This document shows positions 41,903-51,116 of a stretch of DNA of 64,000 nt, in pieces. Source of the stretch: JBBSEX01 sp038239345. GTDB taxonomy: Bacteria; Acidobacteriota; Terriglobia; Bryobacterales; Bryobacteraceae. The stretch is taken from positions 1 to 64,000 of the forward strand of contig JBBSEX010000022.1 in assembly GCA_038239345.1 (NCBI GenBank), read 5' to 3'. The translations under genes were made by a program, and so were the position numbers. Every line of letters begins with the position of its first letter. Position 1 is the first letter of the stretch. The notes under the pieces were generated by a model. That model worked only from the letters and a program-made list of their open reading frames with translations, was not told the origin of the DNA and made no database searches.

Positions 41903-42214
41903 ATGGAAATTACACAGCTCCACTCGGCAGGTTTCCTGGCGTCGTCCGGTCCCGATGCGCCTTCGGCGGAGGATGTACAACAGCGTCGAGCTTTGGGCCA
42001 CGCAGCCAGCAGCTTAAACGTTGGCGCGATTTTTGGACAGGATAGGGAACTGACATTCGCCGTAGATCCAGATTCTCGCCGTACGGTGGTGCGAATCGTG
42101 GATAGCACGACACACGAGTTGGTGGACCAATTTCCCGCTGAATACTTACTACGCTTGGCCGCCGATCAAATAGGACAGGAAAAACAAAGCAGCAATGGCG
42201 AACTATTCTTTTAG
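41903..42214 (+). CDS. FlaG family protein
   Basis: 103 residues. 'GQDRELTFAVDPDSRRTVVR', 'IVDSTTHELVDQFPAEYLLR' follow the FlaG pattern (V-R-V-V-D-x-x-T-x-E-x-I-x-Q-I-P-x-E-x-x-L). FlaG affects filament length in other bacteria; its precise role is not settled. Overlaps fliS by 20 nt, which supports a shared late-flagellar role. ATG 41903 sits 46 nt after flgJ. Confidence 0.8.
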   Translation: MEITQLHSAGFLASSGPDAPSAEDVQQRRALGHAASSLNVGAIFGQDRELTFAVDPDSRRTVVRIVDSTTHELVDQFPAEYLLRLAADQIGQEKQSSNGELFF

Positions 42215-42623
42215 CAACTATCTGGAAACCGAAGTCATGTCAGCCGATCCACTGAAGTTGGTCGTCCTGCTCTACCGGGGTGCGATTGAAGCGGTCCGGC
42301 ATGCGCAGATTCTTTTAACGAGCGGCGACATCGCCGGACGCAGCGAGCGGATCGGTAAAGCCGTGGACATAATCCACGAACTATTCCGCTCGCTCGATCA
42401 CGATCGGGGAGGAGCGGTCAGCCGCCAACTCATGGATCTTTACGACTACATGATCCGGCGACTGATTGAAGCTAACGTCACTCAAACCGCAGCTCCGCTA
42501 GTGGAGATAGAATCACTGCTCACCACTTTGGCGGAAGGGTGGCGCGAGTGCGCTTCACAATCCGTAGCCGTACCCGAAGCCAGCTATTGCCAGACCAGCC
42601 CACGATACGAAATCTGCGCCTAG
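42195..42623 (+). CDS. fliS: Flagellin chaperone FliS
   Basis: 142 residues, a four-helix bundle with 'SNYLETEVMSADPLKLVVLL', 'YRGAIEAVRHAQILLTSGDI' and 'KAVDIIHELFRSLDHDRGGA', 'LYDYMIRRLIEANVTQ'. Binds flagellin before export. The flagellin gene (fliC) and fliD are not here, so they must be elsewhere. The last 25 residues are weakly conserved. Last gene of the plus arm; a GH36 gene converges 17 bp away. Confidence 0.93.
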   Translation: MANYSFSNYLETEVMSADPLKLVVLLYRGAIEAVRHAQILLTSGDIAGRSERIGKAVDIIHELFRSLDHDRGGAVSRQLMDLYDYMIRRLIEANVTQTAAPLVEIESLLTTLAEGWRECASQSVAVPEASYCQTSPRYEICA

Positions 42624-42640
42624 GCGCTTTGCACGTCACG

Positions 42641-44833
42641 TCACGGGATTCGCGAAATGATAGCCCCACCGCTGTCAAAATCACCCGTCAAGTTGAAGCT
42701 GATTCCATGGTTCATGAGGTATGCGCCACTCACTTGACTCTGCGCGATGAGGGCCTTCCCATGGATGGGTTCGACTCGATAGATCGCTTGGGTCTCGAGT
42801 CCTCTAGCCCGAATAGGCGGTAATGGCGTGTTGTATTGCTGGGAATGCCGGAACACGAAGAGCACCGACTGCTTCCCGTCCTGAGCTACATACTGGTTAG
42901 CGGTTACGTCTTTTTCGCGGGGTGAAAGTAACCGGTACAAATTGCCCGACTGCACGGTATCTCGAATTCGCTTATACACGGCTATCATCTTCGTGCCAAG
43001 CGTGAAGTCTTCCTCAGTCCAGCGATTGAGGTCGGCGCCAATGCCCAGAGCACCCTGCATAGCCACTAAGAACCTGTACTGCAGTGGCGTGGTGCGGCCG
43101 TTATGGTTGGGCACGTCGGTGACCCAGGCAGACATAATCTTGGGCGCGTAAGCCTGAGTGAATCCTTCCTGGATCCGAAGACGATCGAAGGCGTCGGTGT
43201 TATCGGAAGTCCAGACTTCGTCGACGCGTTGCAATATCCCAAGATCGATTCGCCCTCCGCCACCGGAACAGGATTCAATCTCCAGCTTGGGATGCTTAGC
43301 GCGCAGCCGGTCTATAATTTTATACAAATTCCGAACGTATTCGACCCACAGCTTTTGTTCGCCGGCGGCGGATTCTTCAGGCCATCCCGGCTCGGAAAAC
43401 GAGCGATTCATATCCCACTTGAAATAACGAATGTTATATTCGGTGGCGAGCCGATCCAGAACGTTGAAGATATGATCGCTGACGTCCTGACGGGCGAGAT
43501 TGAGAACCAGCTGGTGCCGCAATTCCGATCGTGGACGCCCAGGAAAGTTCATCACCCAGTCGGGATGGGCGCGATAGAGATCGCTGTCGGGATTCACCAT
43601 CTCCGGTTCCACCCAAAGCCCGAAATCCATCCCTAGACGATTCACATGGGTGATCAGTCCATTCAGGCCCAGGGGGAACTTGCGCGGATTCACTACCCAA
43701 TCCCCGAGGCCGGCGTGGTCGTCATTGCGAGCGCCAAACCACCCGTCATCCATCACGAATAGTTCAACCCCAAGGCGCGCCGCTTTCTCGGCAAGCAGCT
43801 CTTGACCGGGTTGATCGACCTTGAAGCCCGTCGCTTCCCAGGAATTATAGAGGACCGGCCGGGCGCGAGACGCCAAACCGCCGGGCATTACCTGCTCCCG
43901 TTCAAAGCGATGCATCATCCTTGAAGCGCTACCAAATCCTTCCCCTGAAAAACCGCCATAGAAGTCCGGTGTATCCAGGCGTTCACCGGGCTTCAGAGGA
44001 TAGGAAAAGTCGAACGTATTCAAGCCGCCGGTTACTCTCACTTGTTCATAGGGCGTCTGCTCCACCGCGATTTGCCAGTTGCCGCTCCAGGCGAGTGCAC
44101 CGAACCAAACACCCCCGTAGTCTTCCGCCGCATCGCCCGCGTCGATCGCAAACCACGGATTGAAATTGTGGCTGGTATGCCCCTTGCGGCTTTGTAGAAG
44201 TTTGATGCCTTCATGAATTGGTTCGTGATTCACTTGGGTTTCTCCAGCCCAACGGCCGCTGAGATAAGTGAGCTGATAGCCGCCTCCCGGCGGGAGGTTC
44301 CATGTCGCCGATTGCGCGCTGTTGACCGTGATCACGCCGGCAGTACCGTTGCGGATTGTTGCGCTACGCCGCAAGATTCCGAATTCCGGATATACACGGT
44401 AATGCAACGTCACGCCCACGTTGTCCTCCGTGTCCTTTAGCTCGATGTCCAGATCGTTCTTGCTCAGTCGCGACGTGACGTGTTGAAGAACGAGATCGCG
44501 ATTGCCGTTCTCTCTCGTAATTTTTAGCGCGGGCTCATAATAGCGCGGACCACCCCAACCGGGAAACTCCTCGTTTTCCAGCATCTGATGAGGATCGAAC
44601 GATGAGATATCACGACTTGGACTTGGGGCCGCGAGATCTTCGATCCGCCACAGCGGCGGACCCCAGTACAAATTGCGTAGAGTACCGTCGGACTGCACGC
44701 CCATTGCATAACTGTTCTGACGAGTCGTGATAAGCCAAATCTTCCGCGCGTCGGAATATTGAATCCCTTGCGCCAGTGCGCCGGCTCCTAACGCGAGGCC
44801 ACAGATTGATGCAAACCAGAATTTCGAAATCAT
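42641..44833 (-). CDS. GH36 alpha-galactosidase, secreted
   Basis: 730 residues, about the GH36 size. Signal peptide 'FWFASICGLALGAGALAQG'. N-terminal beta-sandwich, then the catalytic barrel: 'PVLYNSWEATGFKVDQPGQE', 'ELFVMDDGWFGARNDDHAGL', 'LGDWVVNPRKFPLGLNGLI', 'FGLWVEPEMVNPDSDLYRAH', the nucleophile Asp near residue 472 in 'IRYFKWDMNRSFSEPG', 'IESCSGGGGRIDLGILQRVD' and the acid/base Asp near 545 in 'VWTSDNTDAFDR'. Releases terminal alpha-galactose from oligosaccharides, outside the cytoplasm. No transporter gene accompanies it. Confidence 0.95.
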   Translation of the reverse strand: MISKFWFASICGLALGAGALAQGIQYSDARKIWLITTRQNSYAMGVQSDGTLRNLYWGPPLWRIEDLAAPSPSRDISSFDPHQMLENEEFPGWGGPRYYEPALKITRENGNRDLVLQHVTSRLSKNDLDIELKDTEDNVGVTLHYRVYPEFGILRRSATIRNGTAGVITVNSAQSATWNLPPGGGYQLTYLSGRWAGETQVNHEPIHEGIKLLQSRKGHTSHNFNPWFAIDAGDAAEDYGGVWFGALAWSGNWQIAVEQTPYEQVRVTGGLNTFDFSYPLKPGERLDTPDFYGGFSGEGFGSASRMMHRFEREQVMPGGLASRARPVLYNSWEATGFKVDQPGQELLAEKAARLGVELFVMDDGWFGARNDDHAGLGDWVVNPRKFPLGLNGLITHVNRLGMDFGLWVEPEMVNPDSDLYRAHPDWVMNFPGRPRSELRHQLVLNLARQDVSDHIFNVLDRLATEYNIRYFKWDMNRSFSEPGWPEESAAGEQKLWVEYVRNLYKIIDRLRAKHPKLEIESCSGGGGRIDLGILQRVDEVWTSDNTDAFDRLRIQEGFTQAYAPKIMSAWVTDVPNHNGRTTPLQYRFLVAMQGALGIGADLNRWTEEDFTLGTKMIAVYKRIRDTVQSGNLYRLLSPREKDVTANQYVAQDGKQSVLFVFRHSQQYNTPLPPIRARGLETQAIYRVEPIHGKALIAQSQVSGAYLMNHGISFNLTGDFDSGGAIISRIP

Positions 44834-45078
44834 TCGAGCACAGCTTATCAGTTTGGCCGGCTATCTCAGCGACACACTTCCGATGTTACATTTTGATTGC
44901 CGCAGTTGGGCATGAAGATTTCGTCTAGCGAGAGTCCCCGAAGGACGTTGGTCTTTAGTCCTAGACCTACCCCCCATTAGTGCTAAGAAGATCTAAGAGC
45001 GAGCGGCTAAGGCTGTTTTTGTGTATCTATTTTCACCCTTCTCCTAGACAATGGAAACTTCCGAAACCATCCAAAAAC

Positions 45079-46701
45079 ATGACACGTTTAGTCGGCAACT
45101 ACACCTTCGCGGTAACGATCATCCTGGCGGTGACAGCGCTGCCATCGGCAATCTTCGCTCAAAGAGATCCTGGGGTTCGCGCGGGCGTTCCAGGCGGCGG
45201 TGGGTCACTTAATCCGATTCAGATAAATGAGCTGGCGAGCTTCCAGGAAGGACAGTTCCGAATGACGGAATTGGAAGCCGTTTGCGACGGATGCTCAAAC
45301 GTTATTGCAGGCACTCCAACGGGCCAGAATCCCTTGCTCCAGACGATCACGAATTCGGCTGGGCTCGGTGCGCGCTTCAATGGCGATCAGTGTTTTGTGT
45401 GCCACAGCCAACCGGCGCTAGGTGGTTCGGGCGGTTTTCTGGTGCCGAACCCGAAAGCTGGGCCGGGCAACTACCGGGCCCCGGAAAATCCGATGTTTGA
45501 ACTGATTCCCCATCGCAATGGCGCGACGAATACGATCCCCCCGTTCATTAAGCAATATGGCCCAATCCGCGAACTTCGTCTCCTACGCAAGCCGGATGGA
45601 TCACCGGACGGCGGAGTGCATCAGCTTTTTACGGTTGTGGGACGAAACGACGATCCGACAATTCCTGGCTGCAACGCGAATGTACTGCCGCAACCGGATT
45701 TCATTACACAAGTGGCAAACCACAATGTTGCGTTCCGCATTCCGCTTCAGGAATTCGGACTTGGATTGATAGATTCCATTCAGGACCAGGAGATCCTCGG
45801 CCGTTTTAATGCGAGCGCCGCGCGCCGCGCCCAATTAGGAATCGGGGGAATTCCGAATCGTAGCGGAAATGATGGCACGATCACCCGCTTTGGTTGGAAG
45901 GCACAGAATAAGTCTCTGGTCATCTTTGCGGGCGAAGCGTACAACGTCGAAATGGGCGTCACGAATGAAGTGTTCCCGCAGGCCGTAGAAGAGAACAACC
46001 TTTGTAACGGGCCGCAGAAGGATCATCCGAACGATGTGATGCGGACCAGCACCAGCGACAGCGGGAATGAGGGATTCAACAATCCGCTGCACATCAACGC
46101 CGACTGGTTCCAGTTCACCATTTTCATGCGCTTCCTTGATGGCCCCGCGCCCGTAACATTCTCGAACAGCGCGCAGCGCGGGCAAGTAGTATTTGGAAAT
46201 ATCGGGTGCGCCGCGTGTCACACACCGCAGATGAACACAGCTCCGGTGATGAATACGGCAACGTTGCAGAACAAACCGGTGAATCTTTATTCGGACTTGT
46301 TGATACATCACATGGGTGCTGGCTTAGCCGATCACGTTACGCAGGGCGCGGCCTCCGGCGACATGTTCCGCACAACTCCGCTGTGGGGAATTGGACAGCG
46401 GATTTTCTTCATCCACGATGGCCGCACCAGCGACCTTCTGCAAGCGATCGCCTTCCATTCTTCGTCGAAGTGTAAAGACAAGGGCGGCAACGGCAACGGC
46501 AACGGAAACGGAAACGGAAACGGAAACGGAAACGGCGGCGACGACTCCCAGAATGCCGCCCTGAATCCGAACTTCGGGTGCTCCGATCTTACGACCGGCA
46601 ATTCCTACGACGATTCCGAAGCGAACGCTGTGATCGCTAATTTTAATGCTCTTCCCACCAGCGACAAACAGGCGGTTCTGGACTTTCTTCGTTCCCTGTA
46701 G
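45079..46701 (+). CDS. Di-haem cytochrome c-type oxidoreductase (DUF1111)
   Basis: About 540 residues from ATG 45079 with signal peptide 'YTFAVTIILAVTALPSAIFA'. Two CxxCH haem-binding motifs: 'GDQCFVCHSQPALGGSGG' and 'NIGCAACHTPQM'. Conserved DUF1111 surroundings: 'FGWKAQNKSLVIFAGEAYNV', 'MGVTNEVFP', 'TTPLWGIGQRIFFIHDGRTS' and 'LLQAIAFHSS'. A Gly-Asn tract of eight units (46489-46536) is inserted after that last motif, and the end has 'DKQAVLDFLRSL'. The family is often called thiol oxidoreductase-like, but its reaction is not established. Followed after 3 nt by an exported unknown. Confidence 0.88.
   Translation: MTRLVGNYTFAVTIILAVTALPSAIFAQRDPGVRAGVPGGGGSLNPIQINELASFQEGQFRMTELEAVCDGCSNVIAGTPTGQNPLLQTITNSAGLGARFNGDQCFVCHSQPALGGSGGFLVPNPKAGPGNYRAPENPMFELIPHRNGATNTIPPFIKQYGPIRELRLLRKPDGSPDGGVHQLFTVVGRNDDPTIPGCNANVLPQPDFITQVANHNVAFRIPLQEFGLGLIDSIQDQEILGRFNASAARRAQLGIGGIPNRSGNDGTITRFGWKAQNKSLVIFAGEAYNVEMGVTNEVFPQAVEENNLCNGPQKDHPNDVMRTSTSDSGNEGFNNPLHINADWFQFTIFMRFLDGPAPVTFSNSAQRGQVVFGNIGCAACHTPQMNTAPVMNTATLQNKPVNLYSDLLIHHMGAGLADHVTQGAASGDMFRTTPLWGIGQRIFFIHDGRTSDLLQAIAFHSSSKCKDKGGNGNGNGNGNGNGNGNGGDDSQNAALNPNFGCSDLTTGNSYDDSEANAVIANFNALPTSDKQAVLDFLRSL
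46489..46536 (+). repeat. Eight tandem hexanucleotides (AACGGC/AACGGA)
   Basis: Two AACGGC, five AACGGA and one AACGGC units in a row, in frame, encoding (Asn-Gly)x8 in the DUF1111 protein. Unit changes add or remove two residues without a frameshift, so length may vary between strains. Confidence 0.95.
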
Positions 46702-46704
46702 CCG

Positions 46705-47367
46705 ATGCGGTATTTTTCTGTCGCGCTCAGCGGTCTGTTGATCGCATGCAGCGCGCATGCCGAGTTGCTGAAGTTCAACAACGGGAAGACCGTGGTTGGC
46801 GCGATTGTGTCGATGGACGCAAGTGAGATCGTGGTGAAGCGGTGCGGGCGCACCGAGGTGTATGCCCGCGCCGATATAGCAGCAATCACCGTCGAGTCTT
46901 TACCAGAAGACTGCACCAGTCCGCCAATCACCCGCGGTTTGGAACTACCCAGCGGAACAAAAATCCGCATCAAGCTATTAGACTTTATCGACACGGCGCG
47001 GGAACCTCCAGGACAAGCGTTCCGGGCAACGGTTCTCGATCCCGTCGTGGTGGAAGAAAGCACGATCATCCGAAAGGGTGCGGGACTTCTGCTGCATCTG
47101 ATATCGATCGGAGAGGGCAACCAAACGTTAGATTTAGTTGGGGTGAATGTGGGCGGCGATAAGTGGGCCAATTTTCAATCGCTAAACGGGGAAGCAATTT
47201 TGGCCGTCCCCGAAGACGTACCCGGCGCAGCCAAGATAAAAGATCCGAAGGTACAGTCGATCATGATACGGGGCCCATTACTTTATGTCCCGTCGCTAAC
47301 AGCTCTTACGTTTGCGCTGAAGACACCGGTCCGCCTCGTAGTCCCCGTTCAGACCATGAACCATTAG
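46705..47367 (+). CDS. Exported protein of unknown function
   Basis: 220 residues, signal peptide 'FSVALSGLLIACSAHA'. The N-terminal part 'ELLKFNNGKTVVGAIVSMDA' followed by 'EIVVKRCGRTEVYARADIA' is a small beta-barrel-like repeat seen in proteins that start 'G-x-x-x-x-G-x-V'. It then has 'LELPSGTKIRIKLLDFIDTA', similar in layout to the LssY/Grail-like beta segments of exported acidobacterial proteins; I do not recognise a named family. Starts 3 nt after the DUF1111 gene, so probably co-transcribed with it. Confidence 0.75.
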   Translation: MRYFSVALSGLLIACSAHAELLKFNNGKTVVGAIVSMDASEIVVKRCGRTEVYARADIAAITVESLPEDCTSPPITRGLELPSGTKIRIKLLDFIDTAREPPGQAFRATVLDPVVVEESTIIRKGAGLLLHLISIGEGNQTLDLVGVNVGGDKWANFQSLNGEAILAVPEDVPGAAKIKDPKVQSIMIRGPLLYVPSLTALTFALKTPVRLVVPVQTMNH

Positions 47368-47418
47368 TGGAAATCGTGCCCTCGCGAAAACCTCACTGCG
47401 GGGTCATCCCAAGTCTCT

Positions 47419-48285
47419 CTAATGTTCGAAGCCGTTGCCTCGATCGAAGCCCGCGGGACAGTTGCCGTTGCCGTCGGTGGCGCGGGAAGTTCCGCCGCTT
47501 CTGCATGGCTTGGAACGAGGGCCGGCTCCTCCGGTCCACTTCGGTAGAGCATCGCCCAACAGAACGCCGAGACGGGCTCCCATCTCATCCGAGTTCGCAA
47601 AGCGGGGAGTATCGGAGCGCTTCAACATCGTCACCAGATCCTGCGAGAATCCGTCCTTGCCGTCTTCCATGGCCCGGGTTAACCAGACGATGGCGGTAGC
47701 CCTGCTCCTGGTCAGACCGCCCAAACCAAGTTCGTAATAAACTCCGATCGTGCGTTCACATTGAAACCAGTGCTGGTTCGCGCTGAGCTGATAGTAGTAC
47801 ATCGCCTTTTTCATGTCGGGGGGAAGGCCGTCGCCCTCTTCGTAGAACTGGCCTAGCTGGCATTGGGCCACGCGGTGTCCTTTCTCCGCTGCTTTACTTA
47901 CCCAATAGACGGCCTTTTGCTGATCTTTCGGCTCGCCTTTACCCTTCATATAATTAAATCCCAAGGAAGCCTGCGCACGGACACTGCCCATCTCGGCGGC
48001 ACGCTCAAAGTAGCCGGAGGCGATTGGATACTCTCTCCTGGCGAACGCCTGGGCGCCTAAGTCGTAAACCTGATCGGCGGTCGCGCCCGGCGGTATAGTT
48101 ACGGCCGCCGGATGTTGCGTGGATTCGCAGGGCGGAGTTCCATAGTGTCCACACGGGGGTTTCGATTGGGGCTGGGGCGCCACGGGGCGGTAATAGCCTT
48201 GGCACCATCCCGATATTTCCATCAGCAGGGTGGCGATGGCCAGTCTTTGGATCATACTCAAGCGTGACGAAACTGACGAAAACAT
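47419..48285 (-). CDS. Secreted Sel1/TPR-repeat protein
   Basis: 288 residues from ATG 48285, which has TTGAGGAG 7 nt upstream, overlapping the stop of the CRTAC1 gene; the frame is open to TTG 48300. Hydrophobic export segment ('RLAIATLLMEISGWCQG'). Sel1-like repeats at 85-235: 'AQAFARREYPIASGYFERAA', 'AQASLGFNYMKGKGEPKDQQ', 'AVYWVSKAAEKGHRVAQCQL' and 'GQFYEEGDGLPPDMKKAMYY'. The C-terminal 40 residues are low-complexity. Likely a scaffold for protein contacts; partner unknown. In an operon with CRTAC1. Confidence 0.82.
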   Translation of the reverse strand: MFSSVSSRLSMIQRLAIATLLMEISGWCQGYYRPVAPQPQSKPPCGHYGTPPCESTQHPAAVTIPPGATADQVYDLGAQAFARREYPIASGYFERAAEMGSVRAQASLGFNYMKGKGEPKDQQKAVYWVSKAAEKGHRVAQCQLGQFYEEGDGLPPDMKKAMYYYQLSANQHWFQCERTIGVYYELGLGGLTRSRATAIVWLTRAMEDGKDGFSQDLVTMLKRSDTPRFANSDEMGARLGVLLGDALPKWTGGAGPRSKPCRSGGTSRATDGNGNCPAGFDRGNGFEH

Positions 48286-48296
48286 CACGCCGCTCC

Positions 48297-50087
48297 TCAA
48301 CGGGCCCGATGAAATTTGGATCGTTCGATGATTCCGGCACCTTCCTTAATCACGATCAGCTGGTCCGCTTCAACGGCCTTGAATAATTCCACCCCACCAT
48401 TCGGCCAGCGAACCTCAATCTCGGCGATAGCGGCATCACCCAAACCAAAGTGGAGACGACGATCGTTAACCGACAAATAGCTGGATTGACCAACGACTTC
48501 TTGTGCCTGCTTTTTGCCGGAATAGGCGGCGGTGACGCGGGCTCCGATGGCGCTACGATTTGATTTCACGCCGACGAGTTTCACTTTCATCCAATGATTT
48601 GCGCCCGTGACGTCGTTGCGAAGAAGCGAGGGCGGCTCATTCAGGTTCACGATCAGAACATCCATATCGCCGTCATTATCGAAATCGCCAAAGGCACAGC
48701 CGCGGCTGCAATGAGGCTCGGCGATTCCTGGACCGGCTTCGTCCAGCAGTTCCTCGAACTTTTTTCCTCCAAGATTGCGGAAGACAAAACGCGGAGTTCG
48801 ATGAGCAAAATCGGGAAATGTTTTTTCCACTTCCGGATAGACGCCGCCACTGACTACCAACAGATCGGGATGGCCGTCGTTATCGAGATCGACAAACCCC
48901 GTGCCCCAACAAACATAGCGATTTTCCACTCCTATTCCGCTGCCCATGGTTGTGTCGCTGAACCAACCCTTGGTGTCGTTGAGGAAGAGCGCGGAGGTGT
49001 CGGCGGCGAAATGGGTTTTGAAGATGTCGAGGCTGCCGTGCAAGCTGTAATCTCCGATGGCGATTCCCATGCCGGCCTGCTCCTGCCCATCTTCATTCAA
49101 GGCAACGCCGCGCTCCAGGCCTTCTTCGACGAACGTGCCGTCGCGCCGATTGCGGAATAACAGCGACGGAGTGGTGTCGCAGGCGACATACAAATCAGGC
49201 CAACCGTCGTTATCGAAATCGGCGGCGACCGTAGTAAGACCGTAGCCTCGGCTAGCCTTATCGAGACCAGCTTTTTGCGTGACGTCAACGAAAGTGCCAT
49301 CGCCATTGTTGCGATACAGCGTGAGCGACTCTTGCGGCAATCCGCGCGGCCCGCAGTTCACCAGGACGCCTTTGAAATTGCAATGTGGATCGGCTCCGGC
49401 CTTCGGAACCTTCTCAAAATCAAAAGCACAATAGCGCGAGATCAAAAGGTCGAGGTGGCCATCGCGATCATAATCGACGAACGTACAGCCGGTGCCCCAG
49501 CGAACCGCGGCTTCGAGCAGACCCGACTGTTTAGTGACATCGGTGAATGTACCGTCGCCATTATTGCGATAGAGGACATTGTGCCCGTAATAGGTGACAA
49601 AAATATCTTCGAATCCGTCATTGTTGTAATCGCCGACAGTGACGCCACAGGCCCACCCGGTGCGGCTCAAGCCGGACTTTTCCGTGACGTCGGTAAACGT
49701 GCCGTCGCGGTTGTTGCGATACAAACGGTTGGTAGCTCCGGGTGGCGGGCCATCCAGACGGGTGCCGCAAAGCAGGAAGATATCCAGCCAGCCATCGTTA
49801 TCGTAATCGAGGAAGGCGATGCCGCATCCCATCGCTTCCAGAATGTAAGTATTGGTGGCGACACCGCCGTAGATAACGGGCGCGGTCAGTTTCGCATCCT
49901 TGGCGACATCGACCAATCGCGAATGAAACGGCAGGCCCGATGGCTTGCTTCGCGCCGCGGCTTTGACGTTGCGCGATGCCATGCCCTGATATGTCTGGGC
50001 GGTGGCGATGCCGGGCAGTGCCCCCAGCGCGGCAAGAAGCTCGCGGCGAGTCATATCGGATGTTAGTTTCTCATACGCGTTTCTCAT
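48297..50087 (-). CDS. CRTAC1-like FG-GAP/VCBS repeat protein with ASPIC/UnbV tail
   Basis: 596 residues from 50087; ATG 50054 ('MTRRELLAALGALPGIATAQ') gives a better export signal (Tat-like RR) and may be the real start. The body is a chain of calcium-binding FG-GAP/VCBS blades: 'AFLDYDNDGWLDIFLLCGTR', 'VGDYNNDGFEDIFVTYYG', 'VDYDRDGHLDLLISRYC' and 'ADFDNDGWPDLYVACDTT', a seven-blade propeller. The C-terminal ASPIC/UnbV domain contains 'QEVVGQSSYLSVNDRRLHFG' and 'LGDAAIAEIEVRWPNGGVEL'. Very common in Solibacter-like genomes, usually with TPR genes nearby, as here. Function unproven. Confidence 0.9.
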   Translation of the reverse strand: MRNAYEKLTSDMTRRELLAALGALPGIATAQTYQGMASRNVKAAARSKPSGLPFHSRLVDVAKDAKLTAPVIYGGVATNTYILEAMGCGIAFLDYDNDGWLDIFLLCGTRLDGPPPGATNRLYRNNRDGTFTDVTEKSGLSRTGWACGVTVGDYNNDGFEDIFVTYYGHNVLYRNNGDGTFTDVTKQSGLLEAAVRWGTGCTFVDYDRDGHLDLLISRYCAFDFEKVPKAGADPHCNFKGVLVNCGPRGLPQESLTLYRNNGDGTFVDVTQKAGLDKASRGYGLTTVAADFDNDGWPDLYVACDTTPSLLFRNRRDGTFVEEGLERGVALNEDGQEQAGMGIAIGDYSLHGSLDIFKTHFAADTSALFLNDTKGWFSDTTMGSGIGVENRYVCWGTGFVDLDNDGHPDLLVVSGGVYPEVEKTFPDFAHRTPRFVFRNLGGKKFEELLDEAGPGIAEPHCSRGCAFGDFDNDGDMDVLIVNLNEPPSLLRNDVTGANHWMKVKLVGVKSNRSAIGARVTAAYSGKKQAQEVVGQSSYLSVNDRRLHFGLGDAAIAEIEVRWPNGGVELFKAVEADQLIVIKEGAGIIERSKFHRAR

Positions 50088-50093
50088 ACACTG

Positions 50094-51116
50094 GTGAAGA
50101 TGTTTTACAAGCCCTTCGGGCTGTTGCTGGCGAGCGCCGCATTACTGGCTCAGTCCTACAAGCCGGAAGCGATTGCCGAGGCTCAGCGGGGTGTCGCCCT
50201 TGCCCAGAAGCAGGATTATCGCAATGCCATTGCGTGCTATCAACGAGCCGTTGCGATTGATCGGACGCTGCCGGGCATCTATCTGAACCTTGGCCTGGCG
50301 TGGTTCAAGATCGGAAATTTTCAAGAAGCGATCTCGGCGCTGGAGCGGGAATCGCCCACGGCGCAGGCAGCAACATTGATCGCGATGAGTTACTTCGGGC
50401 TAGCCCAGTACAAGGAAGCGGCGGAACGTCTGGAGCCGCTGGCCGCCGCCGAACCGCAGAATACCGAACTGCAATATCTGCTGGCGAAGAGTTATTTATG
50501 GTCGGGCCAACACAACGCCGCGATGAATATTTTCCGTGGATTGTTACAGCGGGATTCGCAATCGGCCGCGGTACACATGCTGTTAGGCGAGGCGCTGGAC
50601 GGCCAATACCGGACCGCTGAGGCGATCGTGGAATTTGAAGCGGCGGCGAAGACATCGCCCCGGCAACCGGAGGTTCACTTCGGCTTGGGTTATCTATATT
50701 GGAAGCAAAAACGCTACGAAGAATCGGCATTGGAATTTAGAAGTGAGTTGAAGAATAATCCGGCGAACGCGAAAGCCATGGCCTATTTGGGTGATGCCCT
50801 GATGAAGGCCGACAAGCCAGATGAGGCCACGGAGTTGCTGCGTGGAGCTACAGCACTGGACCCCAATCTACGCGTGGCTCAATTCGATTTAGGAATTTTG
50901 TACGCCGAGCAACAGCGTCCGGAAGAAGCGATCGCGGCTTTCCGGGAGGCGATTCGAATCGACCCGGCGCGCGCTGAAGCGCATTACCGGCTGGCCCGTC
51001 TTTACCGGGAACTGGGTAAATCAGCAGAGGCCGCGGCGGAGTTTGCGGCAGTGAAGAAGCTGCAACGGAAAAAAGAAGAAGAACCACCCATTCAGTTGCC
51101 GCCGGCGAAAGAATAG
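50094..51116 (+). CDS. Secreted TPR-repeat protein
   Basis: 340 residues. 'PFGLLLASAALLAQSYKPEA' is a signal peptide; GTG 50094 or ATG 50100 may start it. Eight or so tetratricopeptide units of 34 residues: 'GVALAQKQDYRNAIACYQRA', 'GIYLNLGLAWFKIGNFQEAI', 'LLAKSYLWSGQHNAAMNIFR', 'MLLGEALDGQYRTAEAIVEF', 'HFGLGYLYWKQKRYEESALE', 'AQFDLGILYAEQQRPEEAIA' and 'AHYRLARLYRELGKSAEAAA'. Divergent from CRTAC1 with only 6-45 bp between starts. TPR plus CRTAC1 is a recurrent acidobacterial pair, hinting at a shared complex. Confidence 0.87.
   Translation: MKMFYKPFGLLLASAALLAQSYKPEAIAEAQRGVALAQKQDYRNAIACYQRAVAIDRTLPGIYLNLGLAWFKIGNFQEAISALERESPTAQAATLIAMSYFGLAQYKEAAERLEPLAAAEPQNTELQYLLAKSYLWSGQHNAAMNIFRGLLQRDSQSAAVHMLLGEALDGQYRTAEAIVEFEAAAKTSPRQPEVHFGLGYLYWKQKRYEESALEFRSELKNNPANAKAMAYLGDALMKADKPDEATELLRGATALDPNLRVAQFDLGILYAEQQRPEEAIAAFREAIRIDPARAEAHYRLARLYRELGKSAEAAAEFAAVKKLQRKKEEEPPIQLPPAKE

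Noticed and set aside
46724..47367. Idea that the exported unknown is a c-type cytochrome partner of the DUF1111 protein
   Set aside because: No CxxCH motif in the protein.
49275..50066. 263-codon open frame antisense to the CRTAC1 gene
   Set aside because: Product is made of I/V/A/G repeats that reflect the FG-GAP repeat DNA on the other strand; no ribosome binding site.
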